Shown piece after piece: positions 18,316-28,268 of a stretch of DNA of 33,853 nucleotides. The DNA is from an uncultured bacterium (GTDB lineage: Bacteria > Patescibacteria > JAEDAM01 > Absconditabacterales > Absconditicoccaceae). The position numbers were made by a program, and so were the translations under genes. The notes under the pieces are model-generated. The model was not told where the DNA came from. It saw nothing but the letters and a program-made list of their open reading frames with translations, and made no database searches. Location of the stretch: NCBI GenBank assembly GCA_903904545.1, contig CAIVDB010000049.1, forward strand, positions 1 through 33,853. Direction: 5' to 3'. The first letter of the stretch is position 1. Every line of letters begins with the position of its first letter.

Positions 18316-20817
18316 CTATCTTGGTCGGGAATTTCTTGTGTTTGGAATATAGTCATTAGTGTCCTTTTCTCTCGGCAATGGTCTGTAACTTTGGGAGGCA
18401 CTTTTTAATTTTTTTTCATAGAGAATCTTCTTTTGGAGAAATTGAGCTTTGGTTTGAAAATAATCTTTGGCTACTTCGTACCCTGCATTTGTAGAATAAG
18501 TCTTACCATATCGGGAGTGTCAAGATTTGTGTACCTTCCTGGCACAGAAATATCTTTTACCATCTATAGCTACTGATCATACAAAATATTTCTCTCCTGT
18601 TGATGATATATATTGCTGTATGTCCGAATGATTTTTTTCTTCTTCTAATTGATATTTCATTATTTCCTGATTTAGTCGGGCTTTTGGTTCATTTAATTTT
18701 CAGATATCTTTGATTGTGTTCTTCATTACTTCCTCATATTTTTGAAATCAATCATTTGGGAGAGCATTACAGAATCAAGAATTTTTTAATGTATCGTAGT
18801 TCTCTATTACAAAATCATCCAAATACCTATTGATTGTACTCATCTGTTTTTGCTTGTCAGTAGGGAGTGTTTTATCTTTCTTTTTAAATAATCATTTACG
18901 TAAAAAATCTTTTATCAATAGCGCTTCGATATCTCGACGAAGAGTTTCCTTTTCTCTGATTATTTGAAGTGATCAGGTTTCTGATAAGGTATAATAATCT
19001 TTATAAAATTTATAATAACGAATCATATACTGATCCAATAATTGCATTATACTGGGCTGTGTCTCTTTGAGAAAATCTATTGCAAGTTCTTTTCATCTAG
19101 AAGAGGTTAGCTTATATGCCTCTTTGGAATTAAATTCGCCTTTTGTTATACAGCTTTCTGTGGCGACCACAAAATATTTTCATCATCTCGTCAGCAGTCA
19201 TAGTTCATACATCCCAGCACTACTACCCATTACTCATTGATATTTGGGAGAATATGCCCCTATATCCTTTATACTTTTATTTTGGGCTATGTATTTAGGT
19301 CCCGAAGAGAGTGTATACTCTTCCCAGTCCGTTTCAAAGTCTTTCTCTACGAGTATGGTATGGATAAACGCATCTGTATATTCCAAATACTTTTCATAGG
19401 GCACTACTGACACGCCACTAATTATAAATTCTCATTTGTTGAGAGGGAGAAAATACTCATCAATAATCTTGTCTTCCTTAGACATTCATCATCCACAATA
19501 TCATTCTCATAATATATCTAACGCTTTCTGATTGGTTAAACATCAAGCAATTTTAGCTTTAAATTCGAGTTCACTAAATCCTCATGTATTGCCATAACGA
19601 ATCAAAAATCTCTCATAAATACTTTGAATATAATTATTAATTTTTTCTTCCTTTTCCTTTCCCTCGTATTCTATGAGAACATCACCAGACTCAGTTACTG
19701 TATTATTCTCGAAGATATCTTTGATAGTCTCCTGCAGTTGAGCTTTGATCTTCTCTTTTTGGTAGTGATTGATTCCCGCCTTTACTCCTCATAGGCTCAA
19801 GGCGCCTAAAAGTGCTATAGCAGTATAGGTTCTAATTTTACTTGAGTTTACTTTTTCCTGAGTCACCTTTTCTGTCAGTGTTCTATATCTTTTGGAATTC
19901 CCATCCATATAGAGTGTTTCAAATTTTTGATCTCAAAGTTTGCTGAGACAAAAATCTCTAAGTGGCTGAAGCTCAGGATACTGAGTGATACTTATGTAAG
20001 GATTCACTATTTCTCTTATAATGCCGTCGTATTGTTTTTGTTTGAGCGCTCATCATTGGATTGCTACTCCCTTGAGAAGATCAGTCAAACGGATTGCAAT
20101 CTCAATAAGCGCATAAAAATCAGATTTTGCTTTTTCTGGTTTGATGGCTTTGATTTTTTCCCAAAGCATTTTGTTTTTTTTACATGCAATAGAGAGGTAT
20201 CTTGCAATGTCTAGACTTGTAAAATTTTCTTCGTTTAGGTCAACTGCCTTATTTAAGAACGTCAACTTATCAAATGATGGAGTCAGGTCCAATTTTCCTA
20301 GTCCCAATCATTTCTTTGCCGCCTCACCTTTGAGAGTTGTTTCATATTTTCTCAATTCTTGAAAAAGCTGCGGATGATTATCCTCGATATTGATTATTTT
20401 TACCTGTTTTTCTTTTTTCTTTCCAAAATTTTTTCTTATAAATTGTTGGATATATTGTTTTTGCTCTTCATAGTTCATAAATCACTGCATATTTTCTCCC
20501 AAAACCTCACTCACCCCATTTGCCAATTCCAAAGAGACTTTTTCTCGTGAAGGAGTATGGAGAAAATAATATTGAAGTATCCCTTTGAGAAAATCATCTG
20601 AGTATATCCCTATCTCTTCTTCATTCATTTTTCCCATATAGATGCGACTACGATGTCTAGTCAACCAAGGAGATTTATCTTTACTATTTCCATTGGAGTC
20701 CACATAGGAAACAACTTTATCTATATCAGAAATACTTGTATTCCCGAGGATTCACCTGGAGAATTTTTTTCCTGCTGATAGAATATGTTTTCCTATAGAG
20801 AGTTCTGAAGAATTCAT
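18316..20817 (-). CDS. Large membrane-anchored protein of unknown function (833 aa)
   Basis: Starts MNSSELSIGKHILSAGKKFS at ATG 20817 and is open to TAG with over 20 TGA glycines. An N-terminal helical part (residues 1-320) includes FTSLDIARYLSIACKKNKML and IQGGALKQKQYDGIIREIVN; a single hydrophobic segment, TYTAIALLGALSLGGVKAG, lies near residue 325-343. The C-terminal 490 residues are charged and rich in Lys, Tyr and Glu. The gene at the right edge (from 33853) is a distant paralog: SLDIAKYLYRV, GERFQGGVQRQRRYDKIIKT and a membrane segment in the same order. No family recognised. It follows the second TrmB gene by 19 bases, so it is likely co-regulated with it. Confidence 0.8.
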
Positions 20818-20836
20818 ATGGATAAAGAAGATAAAT

Positions 20837-21592
20837 CTATTTTTTCTTTTTGTGTGTATCTCGAATTAAAGTAAATAAGCTGGTCAGCCCGTCGTGTAAG
20901 GTCTGACTTTCGATGGTAAGTCACGACATCTCTGCGGTATCATACATCAGTATCGCGACTTTATTGTCTCCATAGACCACAATCTCATTTCCCAAATCAA
21001 ACAAAGGTTTATCTACTAATACTGTGGTGTAGGTCTTTTTGTGATACTCAATATATTTTGATGTATTTTGAGACATAATTGCCTTCGTTTTGATCTTTAT
21101 TTTGGCTCTCTGAGGGATAAATTCTTTGGAGATATAGTCCTCTACTCTTTGGTCCATTTCATTTGTCCCAACGAAACTGAGATAGGGCTCCGTCATTGTC
21201 TTCCCTGCAGCAAGCACTTCCTCAAAGACCTTTTTGATCCCCTCAAATCACTCGAAAAACTGGGTTCTGGGTCTATTTCCAAATTTATCCGCTATAGCGA
21301 GCAGATTAGGTAAAGAAGACTTCATTTTCTCATATTTCTCTTCTTCTCTTCTAAAGAGTGCTTCTGGGCTGAGTACGCTAAAATATTTCAATTCATCCTT
21401 AGTATTTTCGCTTACTATCCCTCTTCTTTTGAAATCTTCTAAGATGGAATAAGCAGTTCCTCTATTGATCTCTGCACGTCTAGCAATGGTACTTGCAAGA
21501 CTTGATCATAATTCCAAGCAAGTAAGGTAAATCCTCGCCTCTTTATCTGAGAAACCATAGGTCTGGAGCGAATGTATAAGTTCTGAGTCCAT
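20837..21592 (-). CDS. TrmB-family transcriptional regulator (251 aa)
   Basis: Starts MDSELIHSLQTYGFSDKEAR at ATG 21592. Winged-HTH residues follow (IYLTCLELGSSLASTIARRA, EINRGTAYSILEDFKRRG), then the FFEGFEGIKKVFEEVLAAGK motif and a C-terminal region with AIMSQNTSKYIEYHKKTYTT. Three TGA glycines (residues of LELG, FFEG and MSG) are in frame; stop TAG. The family senses small molecules in other organisms, often sugars; the effector here is unknown. It has a promoter and a five-unit octamer array directly before the ATG, and the 833-residue protein gene follows. It is a second TrmB in the window, only loosely similar to that at 2331. Confidence 0.9.
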
Positions 21593-21632
21593 AATGAACG
21601 ATGAAACGGTAAAACGGCAAAACGCCTGAACG
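21593..21632 (-). repeat. Octamer array 5' of the TrmB gene at 21592
   Basis: Five exact-period 8-base units on the coding strand, CGTTCAGG, CGTTTTGC, CGTTTTAC, CGTTTCAT and CGTTCATT, the last one ending directly at the ATG. This is the most regular of the leader arrays. Confidence 0.8.
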
Positions 21633-21648
21633 AAGAATGCTCTTTATA

Positions 21649-21676
21649 ATTGTATCCATAATTGGTTTTTTTGCAA
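21649..21676 (-). promoter_or_regulatory. Putative promoter of the TrmB gene at 21592
   Basis: On the minus strand TTGCAA (21671-21676), 16 bases, TACAAT (21649-21654). The transcript would begin just before the octamer array. Confidence 0.5.
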
Positions 21677-21701
21677 ATAATCGAAGAGGAATTGGGTAGT
21701 G

Positions 21702-21722
21702 GGAATCTGGAATCTGGAATTA
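21702..21722. repeat. Heptamer tandem array
   Basis: GGAATCT, GGAATCT, GGAATTA: three 7-base units between a terminator and the TrmB promoter. Confidence 0.65.
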
Positions 21723-21764
21723 GTTTATTGGAGACCAGTCTAAGTTCTAAGCTTTTTTTACAAT

Positions 21765-21796
21765 AAAAAAAACTGCTTGAATTATAGTCCAAGCAG
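21765..21796 (-). terminator. Intrinsic terminator of the solenoid-gene operon 31977-21816
   Basis: On the minus strand CTGCTTG, 10-base loop, CAAGCAG, then eight T, starting 19 bases after the TAA at 21816. It is nearly the same sequence as the terminator at 11632. Confidence 0.9.
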
Positions 21797-21815
21797 CTCG
21801 TTTAATTCTCAACTT

Positions 21816-23489
21816 TTATCCATATATCTCGTGATTGTAACACTCCTCACAATATACAATTTCAGGTCTTTCTGGCGCATAGGTCGTTTTGGTTGCTCTT
21901 CAACATTTAGCGCAGTTCCTATCCCAAAGCTTCCTAGGGTTTCTCATCATCATTCTCTCTTTGTGTCTTTGGTCAGGATGCTTTGTCGGGAGAGGTAATT
22001 GATGTTTACGATAAAAATCTAATTCTGATTTAATGATCCTAAATGGTTTGTTCGTCACTTCGCATAGGATAGCTTGTTGGAGAATATCATCACTCACCTC
22101 TTCGATGGCAGGCAATTCTTTCGCTTTCAATGTTTTTTCTACAACAGGGAATGGTGCTTCATAGTCAGATCGTTTGAATCCTTGTGCAATGGCCTCGTCT
22201 TTGGTGAGAGGGAAATGTTCGTTTACCAGCGTTTCGTTGTAGCCAAAGGGAGATATTCGTGAAGGAAAGAACTCCCCTCGTTCGCCATCTGCCTGCATCT
22301 TTTTTATAATCTGTGGAACTAACTTTTCATATTCTTCTTTGCTATATTGTTTATTTAAAATGCAGTAGGAGGTATTGCAGACGCCACTACAGAGGAAGAC
22401 ATGAGCACTATGGAAACATCCGATACAATAGTAGGCATCTTGTGAGGGATAACAGTAATAGAGGAAATAATTATTGTAGCCATCTATCCCTGCAGCCACA
22501 CATTCGTACACTCTATCTACGGGTCCATAACTCGAGAAACAATCCATAGCATTGGTAGTTTTATTATAGAGATCTGATGAATAACGGACATTTTCACAGT
22601 CACGGATATTGAAACTCTTCCGTACATTCTTGGAATGATAGATACTATCGCCTACAGCATTTTCACTTCAGACGATATCGATATCCTTACGTGGAAATGC
22701 AAGACAGAACGAAGAAAACTTTTCAGCAGTCATTTCTTTTAGCTTCTGAGGAAAAAGCTCTTGATATTCCTCTTTGGTATATTGTTTATTCTCTATACAG
22801 TAGGAGGCGTTATGTAAATTGACACAACACAGACAATTACTACAGTTGTCACAGGCGTAGAGATACCAAGAAAGGGAACAATTTTTACAAGACTGACAAT
22901 ACCAAAGCATGGTACTATCATCGATATCTACCGATTGAAAAATCTGGCGGCTTCTATTGACCCGAGTGGAATCGTAGACGTGTTCCCCATCGACGATCCT
23001 ATATCCATAATAACAATTTTCACAATTAGCACTTCCATGGACAAGGTAACAGTCTTTCATATTGGCTGCGTGCTGGCAATACTCGCTATTGTGACACATT
23101 TCATTGATCAGTGAGGACTGAGGGACTTTTCTGTAGAGCTCCTGGTATTGGAGAAAAAAAGACTGACTAAAATCAGGTTCGCGTCCGTACTCTAGGGGGT
23201 CTCGTTTATCAGAGTGTCGGATATGGTGGTCGTAGACTGTCATAGGACTTTCTGGACTATACATCGAGATGATTTCTTTGCCACTAAAGTCACAGGTTCT
23301 ACGATAGAGTTTCTTATCATTACGAAAAACAAGTTTCCTTTGCAAACGACAATCAGGACAAAAGGTCGGTGTCGGAAGGGGAAATTTTTCTCCATCGAAG
23401 GTCGGAGAAAGAAGCTCTAACATATCGATATCTCCTTGCATAATAGGGAATGACTTTCCACAATGCTTGCAGGTTTTGGTTTCTTGCAT
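21816..23489 (-). CDS. Zinc-ribbon solenoid protein, type A (557 aa)
   Basis: N-terminal ribbon: C7-KH-C10 and C44-PD-C47, followed by RLQRKLVFRNDKKLYRRTCD and SMYSPESPMTVY. Solenoid 1 (about residues 144-230) has exact 12-residue units such as NCYYGYRIVDGE and QIFQSVDIDDST, capped by CSNCLCCVNLHNASYCIENK. Solenoid 2 (about 275-375) repeats the plan and ends SYCILNKQYSKEEYEKLVPQ. Then FFPSRISPFGYNE, a SELDFYRKHQLPLPTKHPDQ module, and a C-terminal ribbon C526, C529 (CAKCG; Gly by TGA), C547, C550, ending NHEIYG-TAA. Only two TGA are in frame (the residue-274 Gly and that after C529). Function unknown. Confidence 0.9.
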
Positions 23490-23529
23490 GAAGTATGATA
23501 AAATGATAAAGTGTTGAAATGATAAAATA
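23490..23529 (-). repeat. Octamer array 5' of the type A gene at 23489
   Basis: Period-8 units on the coding strand CATTTCAA, CACTTTAT, CATTTTAT and CATACTTC, the last ending directly at the ATG, with TATTTTAT before. Confidence 0.78.
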
Positions 23530-23551
23530 GGAAACAGGAATTGGTATATTG

Positions 23552-23580
23552 GTAATTCGTAATCCGTAATTCGTAATTAG
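23552..23580. repeat. Heptamer tandem array
   Basis: GTAATTC, GTAATCC, GTAATTC, then GTAATTAG: four 7-base units immediately after the stop of the gene ending at 23581. Confidence 0.7.
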
Positions 23581-25266
23581 TTATCCATAGATTTCCTTGT
23601 TATAACATTGCTCACAGTATACTATTTCTTTCCTCTCAGGAGCATAAGAACTTTTTATAGGAATTCAACATTTCATGCATGGCCTCTGCCATAACTTTCT
23701 TGGATTTCTCTGGTGCATTCTTTCCAAATGTCTCTGATCGGGATGTTTGGTAGGAAGTGGGATAGTATGAGATTTGTAATATTCTAATTCTGATTTGATA
23801 ATTCTAAAGGGCCTGCCAGTTACTTCACATATGATTGCTGTCTGTAAAATATTTTCTTCTGCTTGCTGGATATTGGGGAGATCTTTCGCCTCTATTTTTT
23901 GGAGTGAGGCAGGGACATTGATCGCATAGTCTTCATCCTTCCGAGTAAATCATTGGCCTAAAGCTTCTTCTTTCGTTAAAGGGAAAGACTCCTGTCCGAG
24001 ACTCTCGTTGTAGGCAAAAGGAGAAATACGTGAAGGGAAAAACTCCCCCCATTCTCATTCAGCCTCCATTTTTTCTATGATCTGTGGAACTAACTTTTCG
24101 TATTCTTCTTTCGTATATTGTTTATTCAAAATGCAATACTGTTTATTCCTAATCCCGGTACAAGCAAAGCAATCGGAACATGCGAAACAGAAATAACTAT
24201 AAAAAATATTAGTGCACGCAGATCGACACGCATAACAAAATCTTAGATTGGAAGAGTCTTCACATCCAATCGTTTCTAAGCAGTGATTGCAGTTATTCCC
24301 AGAGAAGTTATCATCTTGTATATTTTGTACAATCATAGGATCATAAACATACCCACAGTCCTCGCTGTCTTTTGCTCCGTATACTTCATGACAATTTTTA
24401 CATCTGCTCAAATTATCTCCTGTTACGTTTTCACAGAACATGATGTTGGCATATTTATGGATACTTTTGTTTACTACCAAATCAGTAAATTGTGATTGGA
24501 GTGATGCGATTCATTGTGCTTTTAGCTCTGCGACTTTGATCTCATAGTCTTCTTTGGTATAGGGAACATTCAAGATATAAAATTGTTTATTTGCAAGATT
24601 ACTCGAGAGGAAACAACTATTACATCCTACGCAATCATAACATCGCTGACAATCGTAACAGTGATCTGCTTGTCTACAAAAATCACATTTTGTACATCCC
24701 ATACAGTCTAGGAGATTACTACTCAATTCGCATTCTGCGCTGTAAGAAATATCGAAGGCGTGTTTACAAGTGTAAGATCTGGAAAGATATGCTGAGTCCT
24801 CTCCCCGCCCATAGTCGAAACACAGGTAACAATTTTTACTGTAGCCACCATGATTATTATACTCACAATTTTCGTTTCCCACGCCGAGCAAACTTATCTG
24901 AGGAGTAGTATGGAGAAGAGCATCAAATTGAGCAAAAAGAGTCTGGGTAGGGTCATAGTCACGTCCGTAATCCGTGGCATCTCGCGCATCAGAGAATCGC
25001 TCCTTTGTCTCGTAGACGGTATATGTTTTCTCTGGAGCAAAATTGGAAATAATCGTTTTCCCTGTTTTGCCACAGGGTCTATGATACAGTTTTCTCTCAT
25101 TACGAAAGGTCAGTCTCCTCTGCTGACGACAATCAGGACAGAGCGTAGGATTTGGAATATCATATTTCACTCCATTGAATGTAGGCGAATGTTTGGAGTA
25201 AAATTCTTTGTCCTGGTCCGTAATCGTGAATGATGCTGAACAATGCTTGCAAGTTTTGGATTCCAT
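23581..25266 (-). CDS. Zinc-ribbon solenoid protein, type A (561 aa)
   Basis: ATG at 25266 (MESKTCKHCSASFTITDQDK); the sequence upstream is the octamer leader, so a longer start is not used. N-terminal ribbon C6, C9, C43, C46, then CRQQRRLTFRNERKLYHRPC. Solenoid 1 (about residues 150-250) is extremely Cys-rich (CMGCTKCDFCRQADHCYDCQ). Solenoid 2 includes SEDCGYVYDPMIVQNIQDDN and caps with CFACTGIRNKQYCILNKQY. FFPSRISPFAYNE, SELEYYKSHTIPLPTKHPDQ and a C-terminal ribbon (C530, C533, C551, C554) end it at NKEIYG-TAA. At the Gly of TGKTIIS this copy uses GGG while two paralogs use TGA. Function unknown. Confidence 0.9.
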
Positions 25267-25298
25267 GAAGAAAGATAAAATTATAAAGTGATAAATAG
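25267..25298 (-). repeat. Octamer array 5' of the type A gene at 25266
   Basis: On the coding strand CTATTTAT, CACTTTAT, AATTTTAT and CTTTCTTC, ending exactly at the ATG. Confidence 0.75.
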
Positions 25299-25305
25299 TC
25301 AGCAA

Positions 25306-26793
25306 TTACTTAAATTTAAATCAGAGTTTTATTCTGTCTAATCGATGAATCTCTGGTAATGGTAGCCTATGCTTTTGCAGGAAGTCTAATTCCATTGGGA
25401 CAATTCTATAATAATTTCACTTCTCATCTTTGATTACCTTTTTCAATATTTCTGGATTGATTTTTCGTTCTCCTTGAGCACCTGCCCCGTCTTTAGCGGG
25501 GTTAAATCATTGATAATTAATTAATTCTTGTGTTGTGATCACTTCTGCGTTTGCTGGTACGTCCATCTTAATCTCTTCATCACGTCGTAGATATCATTCC
25601 TTCGTTACCTCTTCTTTTGCGAAAGAATCATCTATGAGATACGCAGCTGTATCGTTGAAGTAAAAGGGGTTCATGCTCGCGGGGAAAAACGCTCACAAAA
25701 TTCAGTCTCTTTCCATCTGCGCGAATATCTTATCTGCCAATTCGAATCGCTCTTCTTTGCTATATTGCTTATTTAAAATGCAAAAGGATTTATTTTTCAA
25801 TCATATACATCAGAGACAATATGAGCATTCTTCCAAGAAGAAAGAATGATAGTTGTGTTGGCCTCATCCCACATAATCACAACAGTAAATATGTTCTCCT
25901 GGTCCGATATAGAGTGAGGCATAACAATCTTCTCCCGATGGAGATCCACCGAGGAAGAGATCGTAAAGATTTCTATTTCCTCACTTTGATCCTGTATTGA
26001 TTACATTTCTAGCATTAGATACACGATACACATTGATACCGTTTGCTATATTCTCAGACTCTACTATAAATGATGAGCTAGGAGGAAGCGCGTTATAATA
26101 AGAGAGAAACTTATGTTTTTCTTGTACTATCTCTGACTTCAATTTTAGATATTCCTCTTTTTCATATTTTTTATTGCGGATACAATACGACTGGTTTAGA
26201 AGATTGTCACAGAATATACATTCATGGCATCATTGGAGGTCCACTGAGAAATAAATAGCACTACTATCAATGATATTTTTTGAATAAAATATATTATGTG
26301 ATCTTAGGATACCACTACATTGATAGATATTGGAACAATTGTCTCGTGCCATGTAGGTATTGAAAACATTTGTACATCACTCTTTGATATGGAAACTATA
26401 TCAGACGTTCTCTACATCAAGCACGATGCAAAAACTTAGATAACAATTTTTACAATATCGTCCATTCTCGCAATACTCTGAATTTTCCGTGTTGAGATTT
26501 CATAAATAAGGGAGCGTCACTGTCTGGTATAAATCTTGATATTGATGAAAAAACGGCTGAGAAAAATCATAATTTCTTTGAGAATTAATATTACTTTCTA
26601 ATGTTTCGTAATATTGTTTGACCGAACAAAGATTTTTGGGTCTTCTTAGACTCTCAGGGTATCTAGAGATACTGCCATCAATTTTATGGAGATTAGTAGG
26701 ACACCGGCCAGCTATCTCTTTGATAAAAGTACGGAAGTTTGTTTTCTTCCTTATCTCTTGCATTTTGAGTTCTCGAGAGTTGAGATCAGACAT
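25306..26793 (-). CDS. Solenoid-repeat protein, type B (495 aa)
   Basis: Starts MSDLNSRELKMQEIRKKTNF with the type B basic leader and ISRYPESLRRPKN. Solenoid 1 (about residues 110-200) has NIYQCSGILRSHNIFYSKNI and a CHECIFCDNLLNQSYCIRNK cap. Solenoid 2 ends CSYCLGCIGLKNKSFCILNK, then EERFELADKIFAQMERD, FFPASMNPFYFND, FDFLQKHRLPLPEIHRLDRI and KLGFKFK-TAA, the Gly being TGA. About fifteen TGA codons are in frame. The segment before INPEILKKVIKDEKG has about five extra residues encoded by a small GC hairpin. It is 29 bases from the radical SAM gene upstream, same strand. Confidence 0.88.
25485..25501. repeat. Small GC hairpin inside a coding region
   Basis: CCCCG-TCTTTAG-CGGGG inside the type B gene at 25306-26793. 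It adds residues AKDGAGAQG that paralogs lack, in frame. Confidence 0.6.
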
Positions 26794-26822
26794 GGAGAAT
26801 GTAAAGGTTGTAAAACATATCT

Positions 26823-28208
26823 TTATCTATCAAATTTACCCATATTTTCTTGCTTTTTTTGTTCAATAATTTTTGAAGAATCTCATATATCGTAAGGCAA
26901 AATAGGCAATGTTGTATTGCCGGGAATTTTGCACATTTCTAGATAATAATAATTCACTAAGTTTCTAAATGTCTTGTCAGGATGTGTGAGCTTACTTGCA
27001 AGTGCAGTGAAGTCTAATGATTGGAAAAGATGCGGATTTTGGATCAAGAGATCTACTTCTTTCTCATATTTAGGATCTTTTCGTCCATCACTTCCTGGGA
27101 TAAATGCCTTAGCTACATGCGGTCTAGGAACTGCACCATACTTATCTACCATAGCCTCTACAAATTCATAGGCATGACTTAGACTTTCTTGGGTATCTAC
27201 ACCTACATGACCAAATACCATGAGTAATTCAGGAGTGATGTCATATTTTTCTTTCGAAATGCGAATAGCATCCAGAATATCTTTTTCATTATTTTGTGGT
27301 TTTTTGATGCCTTTCCAAATTTCAGGTCCCATACCATCTACTCCGTATCCTGCACTAGTGAAACCTGCTTTAGCTAGTTTATAGAGTATCTCTGGATGTT
27401 GCTTATCTAGTTCAACAAAAGATTTTGTCCCTGCAAGTCCACGAAGTGAAAAAAGAAATCAGGGATGATTTTTTTTGATTTGCAAAATCATTTCAGCGAA
27501 TCATTCTAGTTGTTTAGGAGATTGAAATACATCAAGATTGGACATATAGATATCTAATTTCATTTTTCCTAATCCTTCTAGTCTTTTAACAAGATATTCA
27601 ACGTCTGCATGTAATACATCTTCATCTCTATATTGCTCTTTTTGGTTTTTGACTGCTCCACAAAAGCCACAATCAAATTTACATCCTTGAGAGACATACA
27701 AAGATATTTCTCTTGTGAAATAGGCGAGAAAATCTTCATCGGACAATTTTTCGTACATAGAAATGAGTGAGGTCTGACGTTCTCAACTCTTTTGGATGGT
27801 GCTGCGAATGAAATCTGGGTGCATACCATTTATTACTCCAGGACCAAATAAAGAAGAAAACTGACTCTCATCAAGTCCCAAGAGCTTTCACGTCTTTGAT
27901 TTTTTTTGTGTCAGTACTTGTCATCAAAGAATTATTTTTAAATCTGTCCCAAACTTTTCTCTAAGGTGAGTTATTTTTTCCATTGCTATAGGAATATAGG
28001 GAGCTCAGAGTAAACTTATACCAACAGTATCTCAATGAATGGTCTCAATTTTTCTGAGATTCTCATCATGGAGATAAATATCTTTTCAACTATCATGAAG
28101 CAGGGCCCCTACCGTCCAGAGAGATGTATTGGTATAAATCTGTCCTTGCGACTTTTTATCTGCATAAGAATGTCTAGGTTGAAGTAATGTTATTTCTTTA
28201 GTGTTCAT
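26823..28208 (-). CDS. B12-binding-like radical SAM protein (461 aa), native code
   Basis: Starts MNTKEITLLQPRHSYADKKS at ATG 28208. The N-terminal 145 residues are cobalamin-domain-like (DTVGISLLGAPYIPIAMEKI; KIILGGQVLTQKKSKTGKLL, the GG both TGA). The radical SAM cluster motif is CKFDCGFC at C176, C180 and C183, then LEGLGKMKLDIYMSNLDVFQ, FLFSLRGLAGTKSF, AGYGVDGMGPEIWKGIKKPQ and LLMVFGHVGVDTQ. It reads through eight or so TGA, stop TAA. The substrate is unknown. It lies between type A (28269-29978) and type B (25306-26793) solenoid genes on one strand with gaps of 60 and 29 bases, so it may be co-transcribed and perhaps modify a solenoid protein or a related molecule; this last part is speculation. 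Confidence 0.88.
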
Positions 28209-28268
28209 TCTGTTCTTAAAAGAATAAATAATTGCTCATATATTCTTTGTGTTTTTATTTTTTATCTC

